A stretch of 64,000 nucleotides of DNA from Rhodomyrtus psidioides (Eukaryota; Streptophyta; Magnoliopsida; Myrtales; Myrtaceae), in contig JAILYB010000271.1 of NCBI GenBank assembly GCA_021437785.1, forward strand, positions 124,001 to 188,000. The letters run 5' to 3'. The first letter of the stretch is position 1. Every line of letters starts with the position of its first letter. The notes under the pieces are model-generated. The model was given only the letters and a program-made list of their open reading frames with translations, ran no database searches and had not been told where the DNA came from. Position numbers and translations under genes: made by a program. This document shows, piece by piece, positions 10,777 through 23,475 of this stretch.

Positions 10777-12436
10777 TCAAGCTGGAGCATGGATATCTAA
10801 CATGCCCAACTTGTTACAAATATACTCAACTCGACTACTCCTTACAGATTTTGTAAAAATATCAGCAAGTTGTTCGCCGGTTCTAACATAACTAGTAGAT
10901 ATAATCCCAGCCTGAAGCGTCTCACGAACAAGATGACAATCCACTTCAATATGCTTGGTACGCTCATGAAACACTGGATTAGAAGCAATATGGACAGCAG
11001 CTTGATTGTCACACCACAACTCCATTGGTATAGGATCTTTGAACCCAAGTTCCACTAACAATTGACGTATCCAGATCAACTCACAAGTAGCATGAGCCAT
11101 CGCTCTATATTCTGATTCTGCACTTGATCTAGCTACAACATTCTGCTTCTTGCTTTTCCACGACACCAGGTTTCCTCCCACAAAGGTGCAACAACCTGAT
11201 GTAGATCTTCTATCTATCGGAGATCCTGCTCAATCAGCATCTGAGAAAACATATACTTTTCTGTGTCCATGATTCCTGTAAACAATACCACGACCTGGAG
11301 CTTTCTTCAAGTATCTCAGAATTCTGATCACAGCATCCCAATGTGAGGTACGAAGAGAAGACAGAAATTGGCTCACGACACTCACAGGAAAGGAAATATC
11401 AGGTCGAGTAATAGTTAAATAATTCACCTTTCCAACTAGTCTTCGATACCTTTCCGGATTATCTAATAACTCACCATCCTCTGCCATCAACTTTAAGCCC
11501 GTCTCCATTGGTATATCCAGCGGTTTAGCTCCCAACAAACCTGTCTCAGTAAGCAAATCCAGAACGTACTTCCGTTGTGAGATATGAATACATTTTCTTG
11601 CCCGTGCGACTTCAATACCCAAAAAATACCTGAGTGGTCCAAAATCTTTTGTTTGGAATTGCTGTTGTAGATACATTTTCAACTCTTTAATTCCTGCAGA
11701 GTCATCCCCAGTTATGACGATATCATCCACATAAACTATAAGGAATATTCTACCAGTTTTAGACACCCGATAAAACATCGAATGATCACCACTACATCTA
11801 CTCAATCCAAACTGAAGTACAGCCTCAGAAAACTTCCCGAACCATGCTCTGGGAGATTGTTTCAAACCATACAATGATTTTTTTAAACGACAAACATGAC
11901 TTGACTCCCCCTGAGCAACAAACCCAGGTGGTTGCTCAATATAGACCTCTTCCTGTAAATCACCATGAAGAAATGCATTTTTCACGTCAAGCTGAAGCAA
12001 AGGCCAACCAGCAGAAGCGGCCAAAGAAAGTAAAAGACGAACAGACGTCATCTTTGCCACTGGTGAAAAAGTATCACCATAATCGACTCCATAAACATGT
12101 GCATATCCTTTTGTAGCCAAACGAGCCTTGAGACGAGCAAGAGTACCGTCAGGATTAACCTTAACAGTGAACATGTGAAACCAACGCAGCCACATGAGAT
12201 TCCATATAATTCCACATCTGATTAAGTATTCTGGCCTCCATTGTATTCCATCTAGTATCAGCATCAGTTCTTGCACCTGTCAAATGGTGTTAAAGTTCTC
12301 TCACTGTCAACGCTACCGCAATAACTCTCTTCCAATGTTGAAAATTGGAGACCCCAGATAATTTCTCCTCTGACAGACATCCAGATGGTGCAACTATGAC
12401 TTCAGCAACTACTTCTTCTTTCTTATTATATGCCAT
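10777..12436 (-). pseudogene. copia gag-RT-RNase H remnant
   Basis: The minus-strand start is at 12436 (MAYNKKEEVV). About 90 residues of a gag head with the NFQHWKRVI motif follow, containing an internal stop. The sequence then jumps, close to the RT frame, to reverse transcriptase at about 12170 (VNPDGTLARLKARL, then QLDVKNAFLHGDL, YVDDIVITGDD). RNase H follows at 10777-11181 (SWKSKKQNVVARSSAESEY, then KHIEVDCHLVRE), separated from RT by one TGA (DAD-stop-AGSPIDRRSTSG). The rest of gag, protease and integrase were lost in one internal deletion. Codon identity to active copia proteins is high, so decay is limited. Confidence 0.88.
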
Positions 12437-12836
12437 AATAAAATACTTATTCTAAACTATTATCAATCACCAGCCAGTCAAACCAACACACTTCAACTCG
12501 CCAAACCAACAGTCGGCCAGCCAAATCCCAACAGCCATACCAATAACAATACTTCAACCACAATCAGCCAACTCACAATATCATCATCAATCCCACAAAG
12601 AGAACACTAATCACCAAACTCAATAGCGACACTAATTCAGTCGCTCTAAATTCACAACATCGCCTTCATTCAGTCCCGCAATCCAACAACAATCACCAGC
12701 AACATTCATTCGCAGCAAAGGACAGCAAAGAAAATCGACACACCTCACCAAAACATACTAGAACAGATGTGCCGACTCAAAATTCCCTGGACAGTGATCG
12801 TTGGAGATAAACCAGAGCTGATCGAGAACCTGGGCC

Positions 12837-12965
12837 GTGGCCGGCCAAGTTGGCCGAGAGCCTTGGGACGTGGCCGACCAATATGGCCGAGTGACCTGAG
12901 ACGTGGCTGGCCAATCTGGCCGAGATCTCTGGGACGTGGTCGGCCAAGTTGGCCGAGATCCCTAG
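12837..12965. repeat. 33-bp tandem repeat, about 4 copies
   Basis: Units begin GTGGCCGGCCAAGTTGGCC and end in GGGAC or a variant, four in a row inside the untranslated leader of the miniature copia element. The period is a multiple of three, so a long open frame crosses it on the plus strand, but that frame is a by-product of the repeat. Confidence 0.8.
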
Positions 12966-13170
12966 CCGAGAGAGCAGATTTGAGCTTGATGGTGGGTGGT
13001 GGGTGTTGAATAGGGTTTAGGTTGGGACGGCTAGGGTTGGCTCTGATGCCATGTTATTTGGAATAAGTTACTGTTTATTAGAATAAGATATGAATATTTA
13101 TACAAGCTAGGGTAAATACCCATAAATGACCAATATACCCTTGCTATCTAACACTTTCCAATAGACTTAG

Positions 13171-13673
13171 AGGGTGCATGACAATGCTCCATAAATTGTT
13201 TCTGAAATAAAAATTTATTTTTAGAATAGATTTAAAAAAGAAACTCGTTTGGAAACGCAATAGTAAGAAACTATTTCTAAAATAAAAAGTTATTCCAGAA
13301 ATGGATTTGAAGTAAAAAATGAGAAGCAAAAAAATTTACTTCTCCGAGAAATAGAAATAAAAATAGAAATCTCCGTCGACGACTAACCCTACTGATCGCA
13401 CCCCGTCCCCCGCCGTGGGTTGTCGGCCGCCACTGTCGATCGCCGGCCGCCACTGTCGTCGCCTCCGCCTCGGCCGCAGCGGGTCGCGGGCCGCCCTGCC
13501 GGTCACCGCCACGCTGGTCAAATAAATTTCTATTCTAGAATCAGAAATTTTATGTTGTTATCAAACGCATTTTTTTCCTCAAAAACTCATCTAGAAATAG
13601 AAATAGAAATAGAAAAAATTATTTTTGTTCTAGAAATTCATTTTGGAATAGAAATGTTGTCATGCGTGCCCTT
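13171..13673. mobile_element. MITE-like element with GC-rich core
   Basis: The left end reads AGGGTGCATGACAA and the right end, reversed, AGGGCACGCATGACAA. AT-rich arms full of 'tagaaatagaaat' and 'ttctaaaataaaa' follow, around a strikingly GC-rich core at 13370-13510. A TTA is present at both outer borders, which would fit a PIF/Harbinger-type insertion. The inverted ends are imperfect, so class and exact borders are tentative. Confidence 0.45.
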
Positions 13674-16169
13674 AAAACTGCGTTTGGCAACGATTTTGAT
13701 CGGTTCAAAATTGAATTTTTCTGATTTTGCTCTTTGAACGAGTCTTAGAAAATCATATCACGTTTGGTTCTATTCTGGAACAGAAATACATTTAGTAACG
13801 ACATAAAATTTCTATTTTAGAACAACTTCTCTTTCCAATTTTTTCATTTAAGTCAAATAATTACGTCTTGCCACTATAAAGCTAACCTATATAGCATCAC
13901 TAGTAAAATGAACATAAATCATGCATAATCCATAATTATTCTATTTATTTCATGGAGTATGAAGACATATGAAGGATCCTAAAGAAAGAATATAAGCTCA
14001 ATAGGCAATTTGCACTTAAATTTTTGTCACAAATTTACACTTGAATTAAGCTTACGACAGACATTTGAATAACCCTCAGACTACTCCATGATGGTGTTGA
14101 ACTTGTAGAGACGGATTGAACATAAGCTCAATGGTAATGCTCTACGAAATTTGCACTTAAATTGCTTGCTACAACAAACATAAATGCTGGAAAGTATTTT
14201 TAAAAAAAGATCACAAAAGTCGGAAACCCAAAGTCATGAAATTTAACGATGAGTAGAAGTGTCAAAAGGGTGGACCGGGTTGGATCTAATATGGTCCGAC
14301 CCATATTGACCTATCTAATCTATTTTAACCTATTTTCATGCAGTACAAATCTAACGACCCATACCCAATTCAACACACACTCGACTTAATATGTATTATA
14401 TAAACACTTCTATATTTAACCAAATCATGGAATATGTATTTTTTTTATAATTTGTCAAGAAAAATGATATCGCTAAGATACTTTCATGCAATACAAATTT
14501 AGTGAATTTTTTTTTTATCTTTTTTGAAAATTTATTTATTTTTAATTTTTTAACAAAATTATTTTTCTAATTTTTTTTGTTTTAAAAAAATGTTTTTGTT
14601 TATATTTTTTTTAAAATTATTTTTTATTTTTTTTCCATTTTCTCTAGTAGCCAGAGATGGTGACCGATGGCGTATGTACGACGGCAGTGGCGCACGGCGA
14701 GAGTAGCGTACGGTGGTGATGGAGCTAGCTGGTTAAGTGAGGGGAGCTGGTTGGCACATGAGCCTTGCCTGAGCCTTATTACTTTTTTAGTCTTGTTTTT
14801 TAAAAGTGATTATGGAACAAAGATTTAAATTTTTTTATTCTTATCTCTACTCCAAATCTATTTTCGAGACAGAATCATAGAATTTGATAATCGAAATCAT
14901 TTATGTTACCAAATAGGTTTCTCATCTTTTTTTGTTTCAGGGAATAGAATCTGGTGAAGTCGCCAAAATTGACACTAAAGTGATAGTTTTTTCTCCGATT
15001 TAACACTAAAGTGATCTTTTTATGGATTACTTAAGAACGATTATTTAAGTGCCAACTCCAGTAAGGTCATCGAAATTTCTCGCCGTTGGCATTAAAGTAA
15101 TCATTTTTTCTCCGATTTGGCACTTAGGTAATCCAAATATATATATAAGCGAGCGCAGTACACAAATATTGACACTTAGGATGTCCTTATGCTATTCATT
15201 TGGGTTTACGTTAGGGGGTGAATTTAGGGCCGTGGTTACAATCGAGGTGGGGTTGGGCTTGAATATGGGGTGCTAGCCGAGGTTACAATCGATGTTCGTC
15301 GGCATGCGGGATGATAGTGACCAGACAGAGCAGATGAACATGATCTCAAGCTTCTATCTAACGACCTTTGAGTGGGGGAAGGAAGTGGTTGGACCTTGGA
15401 CATGCTTAATGAGCATTAATATAAGATTTTTGCATTTTGGAGAGATTCTATTGTTGTCATTGTTGATTGTCTTTCATGACCTTTTCGTTTTCTGCGTTGG
15501 TTGATTCAACAGTTATCAAATAAGTTTGGATCGGTTCGGTTGTTCTTCTCCTGGTACAAACTCTAAAAAAAAAGTACATTTGAAGTTGGGCACCACATCC
15601 TTAAAAAAGGATTTTCATAGCAGTCAACTGCTTTAAGATTACATGTCCATTCGGATCATTGTCAAGAAACTAATCGTGTGAACCTATTCATGCAACAAAA
15701 GTTGATGCATGAAGTACTGTGGTATAGTTATTAGTTGGCACCCTTATTATTAACAACACATGAAAAGATTTTGACGAGAATCTCTCTGAATACTTTTGTA
15801 AAACGGTGACGAGGGTGGCCGCACATGAAATTTCTGGGGGTTCACGACCATCTGTTCAGAAAGCCCAAATTAAATATTTCGATAGTGGCCGCACAGAGTG
15901 TCGATTCCCTTGTTGCTCATTTCACGCGAAAGCTCTCATATGCCCACAGCATCGGCATCGCTCGTTAGCTTTCGCTGCGAAATCGACCGCACTTAGCAAA
16001 GTAAACGGAGTTGTTAACAGCAAACGAGGAAGGACTCGATGACCGGAAATTTACCGACTGCACAAACTTATCAGTTATCAGGGGCATTGCTAACCCCCGG
16101 TTTTAGGACAAACTTAAAGAGTCCTTGGTCGGGTCACAATAATTGGTTTCTCGGGATTTGTAAAAAGGG
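13674..16169. other. Intergenic, no gene seen
   Basis: AT-rich sequence with relics of the MITE-like arms (for example around 13760-13830 and 14850-14950). At 15000-15130 there are repeated phrases of the kind 'ctccgattt..gcact'. The open frames at 15049-15276, 15292-15504 and 15806-16042 are short, have no recognisable protein motif and no supporting signals. Confidence 0.5.
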
Positions 16170-16690
16170 TTAATACCACCAAAAACGTCAAATTGGTACA
16201 CATGTGACAATTTTACACTAAATTATTTTTTTATCATGAAAAATCCCAAAATGGTACATTTGTGACAAATTTACCCCAAACTGGTAAAGCCGTGATAAAT
16301 TTACCCCACATTAGTTTTCGTTAAATTTTGCCTTCAAATTGCAAAGTTAGATGACACAGTGCTATTGTCGGGTGTACACGTTACCTTGTGTTTGTTATAT
16401 GTGTATCAATTTGAATTTTTTCGTGGTATTAACTCAATTTAACGAAAATTAACAATTGGTAAATTTATCATATGTGTACCAGTTTGAGATTTTTTATGGT
16501 AAAAAAAATAGTTTGGGGTAAATTTGTCACAATTATACAAATTTAGAGTTTTTTGTGGTTAAAAAAATAGTTTGGGATAAATTTGTCACAAGTGTACCAA
16601 TTTGGGATTTTTGGTGGTCAAAAAAATAATTTGGGATAAATTTATCACAAGTGTATCAGTTTGAGGTTTTTCGCGGTATTCACCCTTGTA
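16170..16690. repeat. Foldback repeat built from about 60-bp modules
   Basis: The left arm has 'ggtacatttgtgacaaatttacccc' type modules. The right arm has several reverse-complement modules of the form 'gggtaaatttgtcacaagtgta' separated by 'aaaaaatagtttgg'. The centre, near 16330, is a 'ttcgttaaatttt' block. The same family occurs at 6525-6905. Confidence 0.6.
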
Positions 16691-16739
16691 AAAATGTCAC
16701 CGGCCTAAGTGGAAAACTCTAATTAGTGAAAAATTTTGA

Positions 16740-17168
16740 GATAATTACACAAATAGTCCCTAAACTTTGGCAAAATGTGCAATTTGGTCCCTGAACTTTT
16801 AATTTATTCAATTTAGTCCATGAAATTTAGCAGAATGTGCAATTTGGTCCATAAACTTTTGACTTGTTCAATTTAGTCTTTGAACTTTTAGTGCATGTTC
16901 AATCTAGTCCCTGAATTATAGGAAAATGTTCAATATAGTCCTTTTGTTAATTTAAGATCAATGATAACGTTGAACATTTTCATATAGTTCAAGGACTAAA
17001 TTGAACATTTACTAAAAGTTCAAGGGCTGAATTGAATAAGTCAAAAGTTTATGGATCAAATTGCACATTTTGTCAAAGTTCAGTAAATAAATTGAATAAA
17101 TTAAAAGTTCAGAGACCAGATTCCACATTCTGCCAAAGTTTAGGAACTATTTGTGTCATTTTGCCAAA
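16740..17168. repeat. Foldback repeat of the 'aatttggtccctgaacttt' family
   Basis: The arm at 16745-16950 (for example caatttggtccctgaactt) is followed by its imperfect reverse complement at 16960-17165 (aagttcaagggctgaattg and similar). Each arm consists of several short repeats. Sequences of this type are common dispersed inverted repeats in eudicots. 17170-17700 is AT-rich with no gene seen. Confidence 0.6.
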
Positions 17169-17721
17169 ATTTTTACGATGTTGATGAGGTACAATATCTT
17201 GCCTCTAATTTCTTGAAAACCCAAAATTTTAGGCTTAATCTCAATTTTATTTGAATTTTTTTGTCTAAAAAAAACACAAACTTTAGGTCAATTTCGAATC
17301 TACCCCGCAATTTTTTTTGTCTCTAAAAAAAACCTAAATTTTAGGTTCATTCATAAATATGTCTCGAATTTTGTTTTCTCTTAAAAAAAATCACCAACTT
17401 TCAAATTCTCAAATCTACCCATATGATCCGGCCCTAATTTGACGTGACATTTTTCACATAAATAACAAATCCATCTCCAAAATGAAATCGTTTTAGAATA
17501 TGAAAATTAGGGACAATCATCGACCATCGTAGGATAAAGAGCTAATATGATAGATTTAATATTAGAGTAAAACTTGGTGATTTTTTCTCTTAGACAAAAA
17601 AAAAACTCTTTGGACTGGACTTAAAATTAGAATTTTTTTTTTTAAAGACAAAGGAGAGTTCTGAATAAATTCGATGATGTAAAGTTTGGAGTTTTTTTTT
17701 AGAGAGAGATATATATATATA

Positions 17722-17727
17722 TATAAA
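17722..17727 (+). promoter_or_regulatory. TATA box candidate of the RING-H2 gene
   Basis: TATAAA stands at the end of a TA microsatellite, about 565 bases before the start codon. The interval holds CT-rich microsatellites (17941-17963, 18030-18050), typical of a plant 5' UTR. A 5' UTR intron is possible but was not resolved. Confidence 0.4.
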
Positions 17728-18291
17728 GGACCGCACTGTGTCTTACCAGTCAGCCACTTCGACTAGGGAAGCTCTCGAGTCACCGCAAGACAGAGACATG
17801 AAATTTGAATCCTGAAAAACAGGCAGAGAAAACGCCATGTTTTCATCCCCCATTGTCTTGTCCAAATAACTAAAATCATCTGTCGCGCGTCGCGGTTTTC
17901 CAGCGAGAGTGAGTGCACTCTACTCTTCATCTCCCTCCCTTACTCTCTCTCTCTCTCTCTCTCTGCAAGTTACTTTGTCTCATTCTTCATCTAATCCCCC
18001 CCACCATCATTACCATCTTTGAATCCTCTCGCTCTCTCTCTCTCTCTCTCTTCCACGCCCAACTTTATACGCACCCATTTCATTTCTTCACGTAAATTCC
18101 AGCTGTTTTACGGAACTCGTCCTTGAAGCTTCAATGCTTGCTTGGTATGCCCCTCCCAGATCTGCGGACCCAGCTTTTCGCTTTCTTGATTACTGATTGT
18201 GCCCGAGTTTTGGCGACGAGGATGCGGGCATAGGGTTGCGAGTAACCCTTTCTTTTCTTTTTTTGTGATCGCATTGCTTAGATTTAGCCGA

Positions 18292-21200
18292 ATGGGATCG
18301 GGCTCTAGCAAGGCGTCTTCAAGCGGCTCCCGAAGGGATCGATCCAAAGGGAAAGGTAGGGTTTTACAGTCATCCTGCCTCGGGGCTCCCTCTGGATCTC
18401 ACGACAATGACGATGGGGATCAGGTCGGTGTTTCCATTTCTTTCTTTAACTAATCAAGCCGGTGTTTTTCTCTTTACGGGTTGCGTCTCTTGCGTGTCAA
18501 TCTTCCCTCCATGTGGCTTAGTTGTGGGTTCGATTTTGCGTAGGGGTTTTGTTGGGCGAAGGATCTGTATTGGCTGCATTGCGTGCATTTCTGGAAAATC
18601 AGTGATTTCATTAGGATACGCAGTCCATTGGTCTAGTTTCTATTCGTTTTTATGCTTCAGTATGCATTCTGGCATTTTGCGGGCCAAATTAAGCAGAAGC
18701 AGGTGGACTATATTGCCCCTGTGGAGCACGATATTGTTCTCTCTCTTCTTTGGGGTGAAAACAGAGCGCAGAGTCTTATGGAGCGCGTGATCTTCTGAAT
18801 GTCATTAACTCAGATTGTCCTCTTTCAGGTTTTTGAGCAGGAAGACAAAGATGATGATGACTTCGGTTCTTGTGCAAACCGGAATGGAACTGTGAGGGAT
18901 GAGGTTAAGGTTGAATGTCACAGAAAAGCTGAAGTTGATTCCTCGGCCGATAGGTCTCGTATGTCTTCTGATATCGAGTCTCAAGAATGGAACCAACCTA
19001 GTGTGACTGGCCCCGCTAGTAGAGCTGGAAGCAGCTCTATCCGAGCTTCTTCAACTCAGTCCTTGAACCCTACCAATCGCTTCCTTTCTCGCTTTAGTTT
19101 TATTCCTGGTAACGTGAGCTTCAGACTAAGCAGAGCAATCAGCTTACGATCTTCAAGGGATTATAATATCTCTCCAACAAATCTTACAGTAGAGGACAAT
19201 GACGTGGACTTTCATTTGCACGGATCACCTCCCAGTGGGTTGGTGAATTTGAATGGATCTCGACAAGGTAGTTGCTTCCTCATATGTTTTTTATGACTAG
19301 AAGTGACACAAAATGCAATGCACACACTGCCAATTAATAGGTCGAATCCTGGCATCCGATTATTCGAATAGTTAAGTAGCCATTACTTAGTGATGTTAGC
19401 AATGAAGAAATTGGGGTTGACCCACAAAATGAAATGTTCTGCTTCTACTTTTATTGAACCAGGGAATGTAGAAAGTGGACTTCCCGAAAGACGAGCCGGA
19501 GCTCGCGAACCTGTTGAAAGGAATGTCCGTTTCAGCAGAACCCTTAGTGTGGGAAGGCTTCGTGATAGAGTTCTCCGTCGATCATCATTACCTGACTTAT
19601 CATTTGGCACAGTGCAGCTAGGGGAGGTGAGAAATGATACCGAAGGTAGAGAAAGACAGGTCCTGAGTGTTGAGACGGCAGATTTAGTCCCTGCTGATAA
19701 TTCATTACCATCTGCATCGACATCCGGATACTCTCCTTCTGGCCTGTCTCCCAACTTATTTAACAACCAAGATCATGACACAGAGGCAATGCGGTCAAGG
19801 GAGGATAGGTACCGGGATTTATTAGAACATAGAACAGATTTCCTTGAACGTCGGAGGCGCATACGTTCCCAGGTGAGTAAAATTTCCACTTTCTTTCCTT
19901 GATGTTTATATTTACTGATCTACTAGGAATTCGGATTAATTATCACAGTGAAAGAGGAGCATCCATGTATGGTACTGCAAAGTCCATTCATGTCATCTTG
20001 ATTCTCATTAACGAGGGATGAAATGAAGAGTAACATAAGATTTGTGAATGACATAAAGGCGTGAAAGTAAGAAATGATCTTTTCGTATTTCAAGGTTTGC
20101 CATTATCTAAGTCGTTTTGCAATATTACGGACATTTAATACTTCAAGAACTAACTTTATCAATGCCTTTGTAGGATATGCATTTGAATCATGAAATTTCT
20201 TTTAATCCAAAATCTTGCATTATGGGTGTTTGATGCTTTATTTGTATGTGTGTAACTGATTTCTCTATTGTAGTTCATTTGTCATTGTCATTCTTAGTCA
20301 CTCTAGTTAAGTCGATGAACCCACAAAGTGTGGTCAATTGACTAGTTTCATATCAATTGACATCTTCATGTCTCTCTCATCTGCAAATCTTTCTTTGACC
20401 TGAAATTTTCAAGGGATATTTGTACGGAAGCACAAGGTAAAGTCTACTGCTTAGTATTAGGGAATATACGACGCCTGAATTAGGGGAACCATGTAGAGCA
20501 TCTGCTTGTATGTACCTGAATACCATCATGTGCTCAGGCTATTTTTTGAATTCGCTGGATAGTTATCTTAGGCCATGGTATCCTTCTCCACTGTCTTCTT
20601 ACCAGCTGAAATTAGATTAAAATTCCCTGGGACATCTTTAATGTCGTAGGTTCGCGCTCTCCAGAGATTAGGAAGCCGTTTTGAGAACCTGTCTGGCCAT
20701 GAGAGATCTTGCATTCTATCTGGTCAACATAGGACAGGTCGCTGCACGTGTCGTAGAAGTAATCGTGATGCCACTTCAAATGATGATGCCAATGCTAGGG
20801 CCAGCATATCAAGAATCGTAATGCTGGCTGAAGCGTTATTTGAGGTACTTAAGTTTCAATTACCATTTCATAGTACTTTATACCAATGTACTGTTTTCTG
20901 AAAAAGTTGAACTTTTTTCGTACTTAATTTACTTAGGTTCTGGATGAAATTCACCAGCAATCCGTTGTTTTATCCTCCCGACCTTCTGTATCTTCAATTG
21001 GATCTGTTCCTGCGCCAAATGAAGTTGTGGACTGTTTGCCAATCAGATTGTACACAAAGTTGCAAAAGAATCAGAATGAAGAGGCCGCACAGTATGTCTT
21101 GTTTATTCTCCTCACGAGCCTAGTTTACCCTACATTACTAGTCTTTTATGGATGAACCATTAGTTTGCCCATTCTGTATGTTAAGTTGTGGCTTACCCTT

Positions 21201-21955
21201 CCAAAAGCGTATTCTACTAGATATTAATATCTCTAACAATATTTTCACCATTTTGTTAGTATTTAATGCAATCTAGAGTTCTAGCTTCTAACTAAGTTTG
21301 GTATATGGCCGTTGAATTATACAATTTCTTTAGAGAATGACCTGTTTTGACTTTGTGTTCGGGTGGGTGGACATCATTTGTTTGCCCACACATGTATCTA
21401 TGTATGTATCTATGCGTGCTTCTTCCTATCGACAAGTATTGCTGGTGAATTTGCTCGATTTTGCAAGTCTTCTCTTTTCTTCAAGTTGAGTGTTTTCCTG
21501 ATAAATTTGGACTTTGAATCTCTTAAAGTTTAAAACATGCCGCGTCTTTCGCTGACACCTACATCTGATTTGCTTTCATGTCTTTGGATTCTGACCCTCA
21601 TGATGCCTCTTGTGTCATGCAAAATTTGACAGATGTTACATATGCCTTGTGGAGTATGAGGATGGCGACAGTATGCGAATACTTCCATGCAACCACGAGT
21701 TTCATAGGACATGCGTAGACAAATGGCTTAAGGAGATTCACAGGTACTTTTCTGTCTAGGGTTAGTAATTGCACTTGTGCAGGCAGTGTGCTGTCCAGCT
21801 TAGCCTGGTTATTAGATTTTCAGTTAGGTTGCCATGGCTGGCTTAACAATCTTTATGAAAACATGTTCGACAGGGTATGTCCGCTTTGTCGTGGGGATAT
21901 ATGCCGGTCTGATTCATTTTCCGCCGAGGATGAAGTGAATCAGTTGGCTATCTGA
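18292..21955 (+). CDS. RING-H2 E3 ubiquitin ligase, N-myristoylation motif (7 coding exons)
   Basis: Exons: 18292-18423, 18829-19267, 19463-19872, 20650-20844, 20937-21091, 21633-21743, 21874-21955. All introns are GT-AG and the phases join, giving about 507 residues. The start MGSGSSK has Gly2 and Ser6, a classic N-myristoylation context that would anchor the protein to a membrane. A long Ser/Arg-rich, probably disordered region follows, with SRFSFIPGNVSFRLSR near residues 112-127. The C-terminus carries a RING-H2 finger in the order CYIC, PCNHEFH, RTC, CPLC, with the conserved Trp in DKWL. RING-H2 proteins bring an E2 together with a substrate for ubiquitination; the substrate is unknown. 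It is the only intact host gene I can support in the window. The family is recognised from the RING, not a specific orthologue. Confidence 0.92.
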
Positions 21956-22615
21956 TTGTTGAAGATTATAGACTTTTCTGCGCTTGATGGTGAAAGGCCA
22001 TTCCGACTCTGAGGATTGACAGTAAAGCGCGGCTCGTTGTTAAGTTCAGTCCGTGTCCACCAATATGCAGTTGGTTTGCGATGTATCGAGAAAATCCATT
22101 ACTGGTAGGAGGGGACTGAACTGCTTGCAATCTGCAAATCTCCTTGTGGGAGAGAGAGAGAGGGGTTTCCTCTTATGTACTTGCTACATCATTCCCTCAA
22201 TGAAGCTGCTGGCTTTTTGGGTTGTCGTCATGATTGTCGAGGACATTGCCTACATCACGAAGGAGAATTCTTTACCCTTTTACGTTGATACCCGAGATTT
22301 AAAATAGGGAATCCGTGCGTCGGCGATGTTTGCGTAGTGTTGATATGCAAGTCAAGTCCTCAAGGTGGAACTTTAATCAGGGTTCGGCTCAAGTCATCAA
22401 AGTGACTCACTGCCTGTAGCCGAACGTGTTCACTAGCCCTGTTTCATGCTCGATGCCTTGACGCCTTCTTGTTTAGAGAGTATCTTAGGAAATGATTGAG
22501 ACATTACTGGATCGCACATATCAGCCCTCCTTTTTTTCTCTTTTTATATCCATCGACAATATCGGCATGGTTTTGTTCCCCTACTACATGAATAAGATGT
22601 TTATGACTTTTTTTT
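21956..22615 (+). other. 3' UTR and downstream region of the RING-H2 gene
   Basis: Follows the TGA at 21953-21955. The frame at 22053-22307 is not coding-like and lies in the UTR. An AATAAG at about 22591 could act as a weak poly(A) signal. 22616-22826 is AT-rich intergenic DNA. Confidence 0.45.
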
Positions 22616-22826
22616 TTTGGGGTATTCTTCTTTCCATCCGTTAAATTCTTCTCAAATTTTGTGTTTTGTAATTAAAAGGTTTAGCTCGTAAGATCAGAGG
22701 ACTTGAAGTGGAGCTTGTTTTAAATAAGGACTAGAAGTGATCTCATTATTACAAAGAAAAACCTCACAAGGGCATTTTCGTCACTTAAATTTTCCTTTTT
22801 CCTTTCATTTTTTTTTCCTTTTTGGG

Positions 22827-23054
22827 CTCCGCTTGTTTTACGGAAAATGAGTGATTTGGAAAATATTTTTCAAAAAGTAATTGTTTATATCTCTTGAAAA
22901 ATGAATTTTTTTTCATAGCCTATAAAAATAATTAGGCATGGATTATTCTCAATGATGAAAACATTTTTCATTGATTAATTTTTCTAAACGATATAAGCAA
23001 TTACTTTTCGAAAAATATTTTCCGAATCACTCATTTTTCGTGAAACAAACGGAG
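22827..23054. mobile_element. MITE, 228 bp, long terminal inverted repeats
   Basis: Terminal inverted repeats of about 65 bp: the left begins CTCCGCTTGTTTTACGGAAA and the right, reversed, CTCCGTTTGTTTCACGAAAA, continuing with matching 'atgagtgatt.ggaaaatattttt' blocks. It lies about 870 bases past the RING gene stop codon. Its target duplication was not resolved, so the superfamily is open. Confidence 0.75.
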
Positions 23055-23475
23055 TTGTCCTTCCTTCTTGCCTGTGGCTGGTTTCAGGCGATGACGGCAG
23101 TGACGCCCTAGAAATTCACCTCTTGTAAAGTGCATGAATTCAATAAAAGAAAATTAAATTAAATTTCAGTCTGTAAAATATTTTGGATCGTAAGAACTGA
23201 AGAGACGATAATTGGACGAATTCTGAAGTTCGGTCAATTGTCATTAGGTTTCTAAATTCTTAGTCGCCGCGTATTAGGATCGAGATCCTTGCGCTCGAGC
23301 CTAACCTGTGAAAATACCAAAATTACCCTTCGTCCAGTGTACCAAAATTTGTTCAGTCCTGATTTATTGAATTACCAAAATGCCCTCCAATAATGGGCAT
23401 AGGACGAAGAACTTGAATTTTCAAATCTTGGTGGGCCCCACTTCTTATCTTCCCAATGTCACATCACATCCCAAC

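Larger units (their letters stand above)
10668..13153 (-). mobile_element. Miniature Ty1/copia element, 2,486 bp
   Basis: Two 102-bp LTRs (10668-10769 and 13052-13153) differ at three positions by eye. They are flanked by the identical 5-bp target duplication CTTTC (10663-10667 and 13154-13158). On the minus strand the LTR starts TGTTAGATAG and ends AATAACA. The primer site TGGCATCAGAGCC (13039-13051) abuts the right LTR, and a purine tract (TTGAGGGGGAG) abuts the left one. The interior keeps the start of gag joined directly to reverse transcriptase and RNase H; protease and integrase are missing. The LTRs are unusually short for a copia element. Confidence 0.93.

Noticed and set aside
12767..13009. 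80-codon frame with RGRPSWPR repeats
   Set aside because: A consequence of a 33-bp tandem repeat in the untranslated leader of the copia element, on the opposite strand to its genes.
15292..15504. 70-codon frame with a hydrophobic C-terminus, considered as a small membrane protein
   Set aside because: No promoter, splice or poly(A) support and it lies among repeat relics; chance frame more likely.
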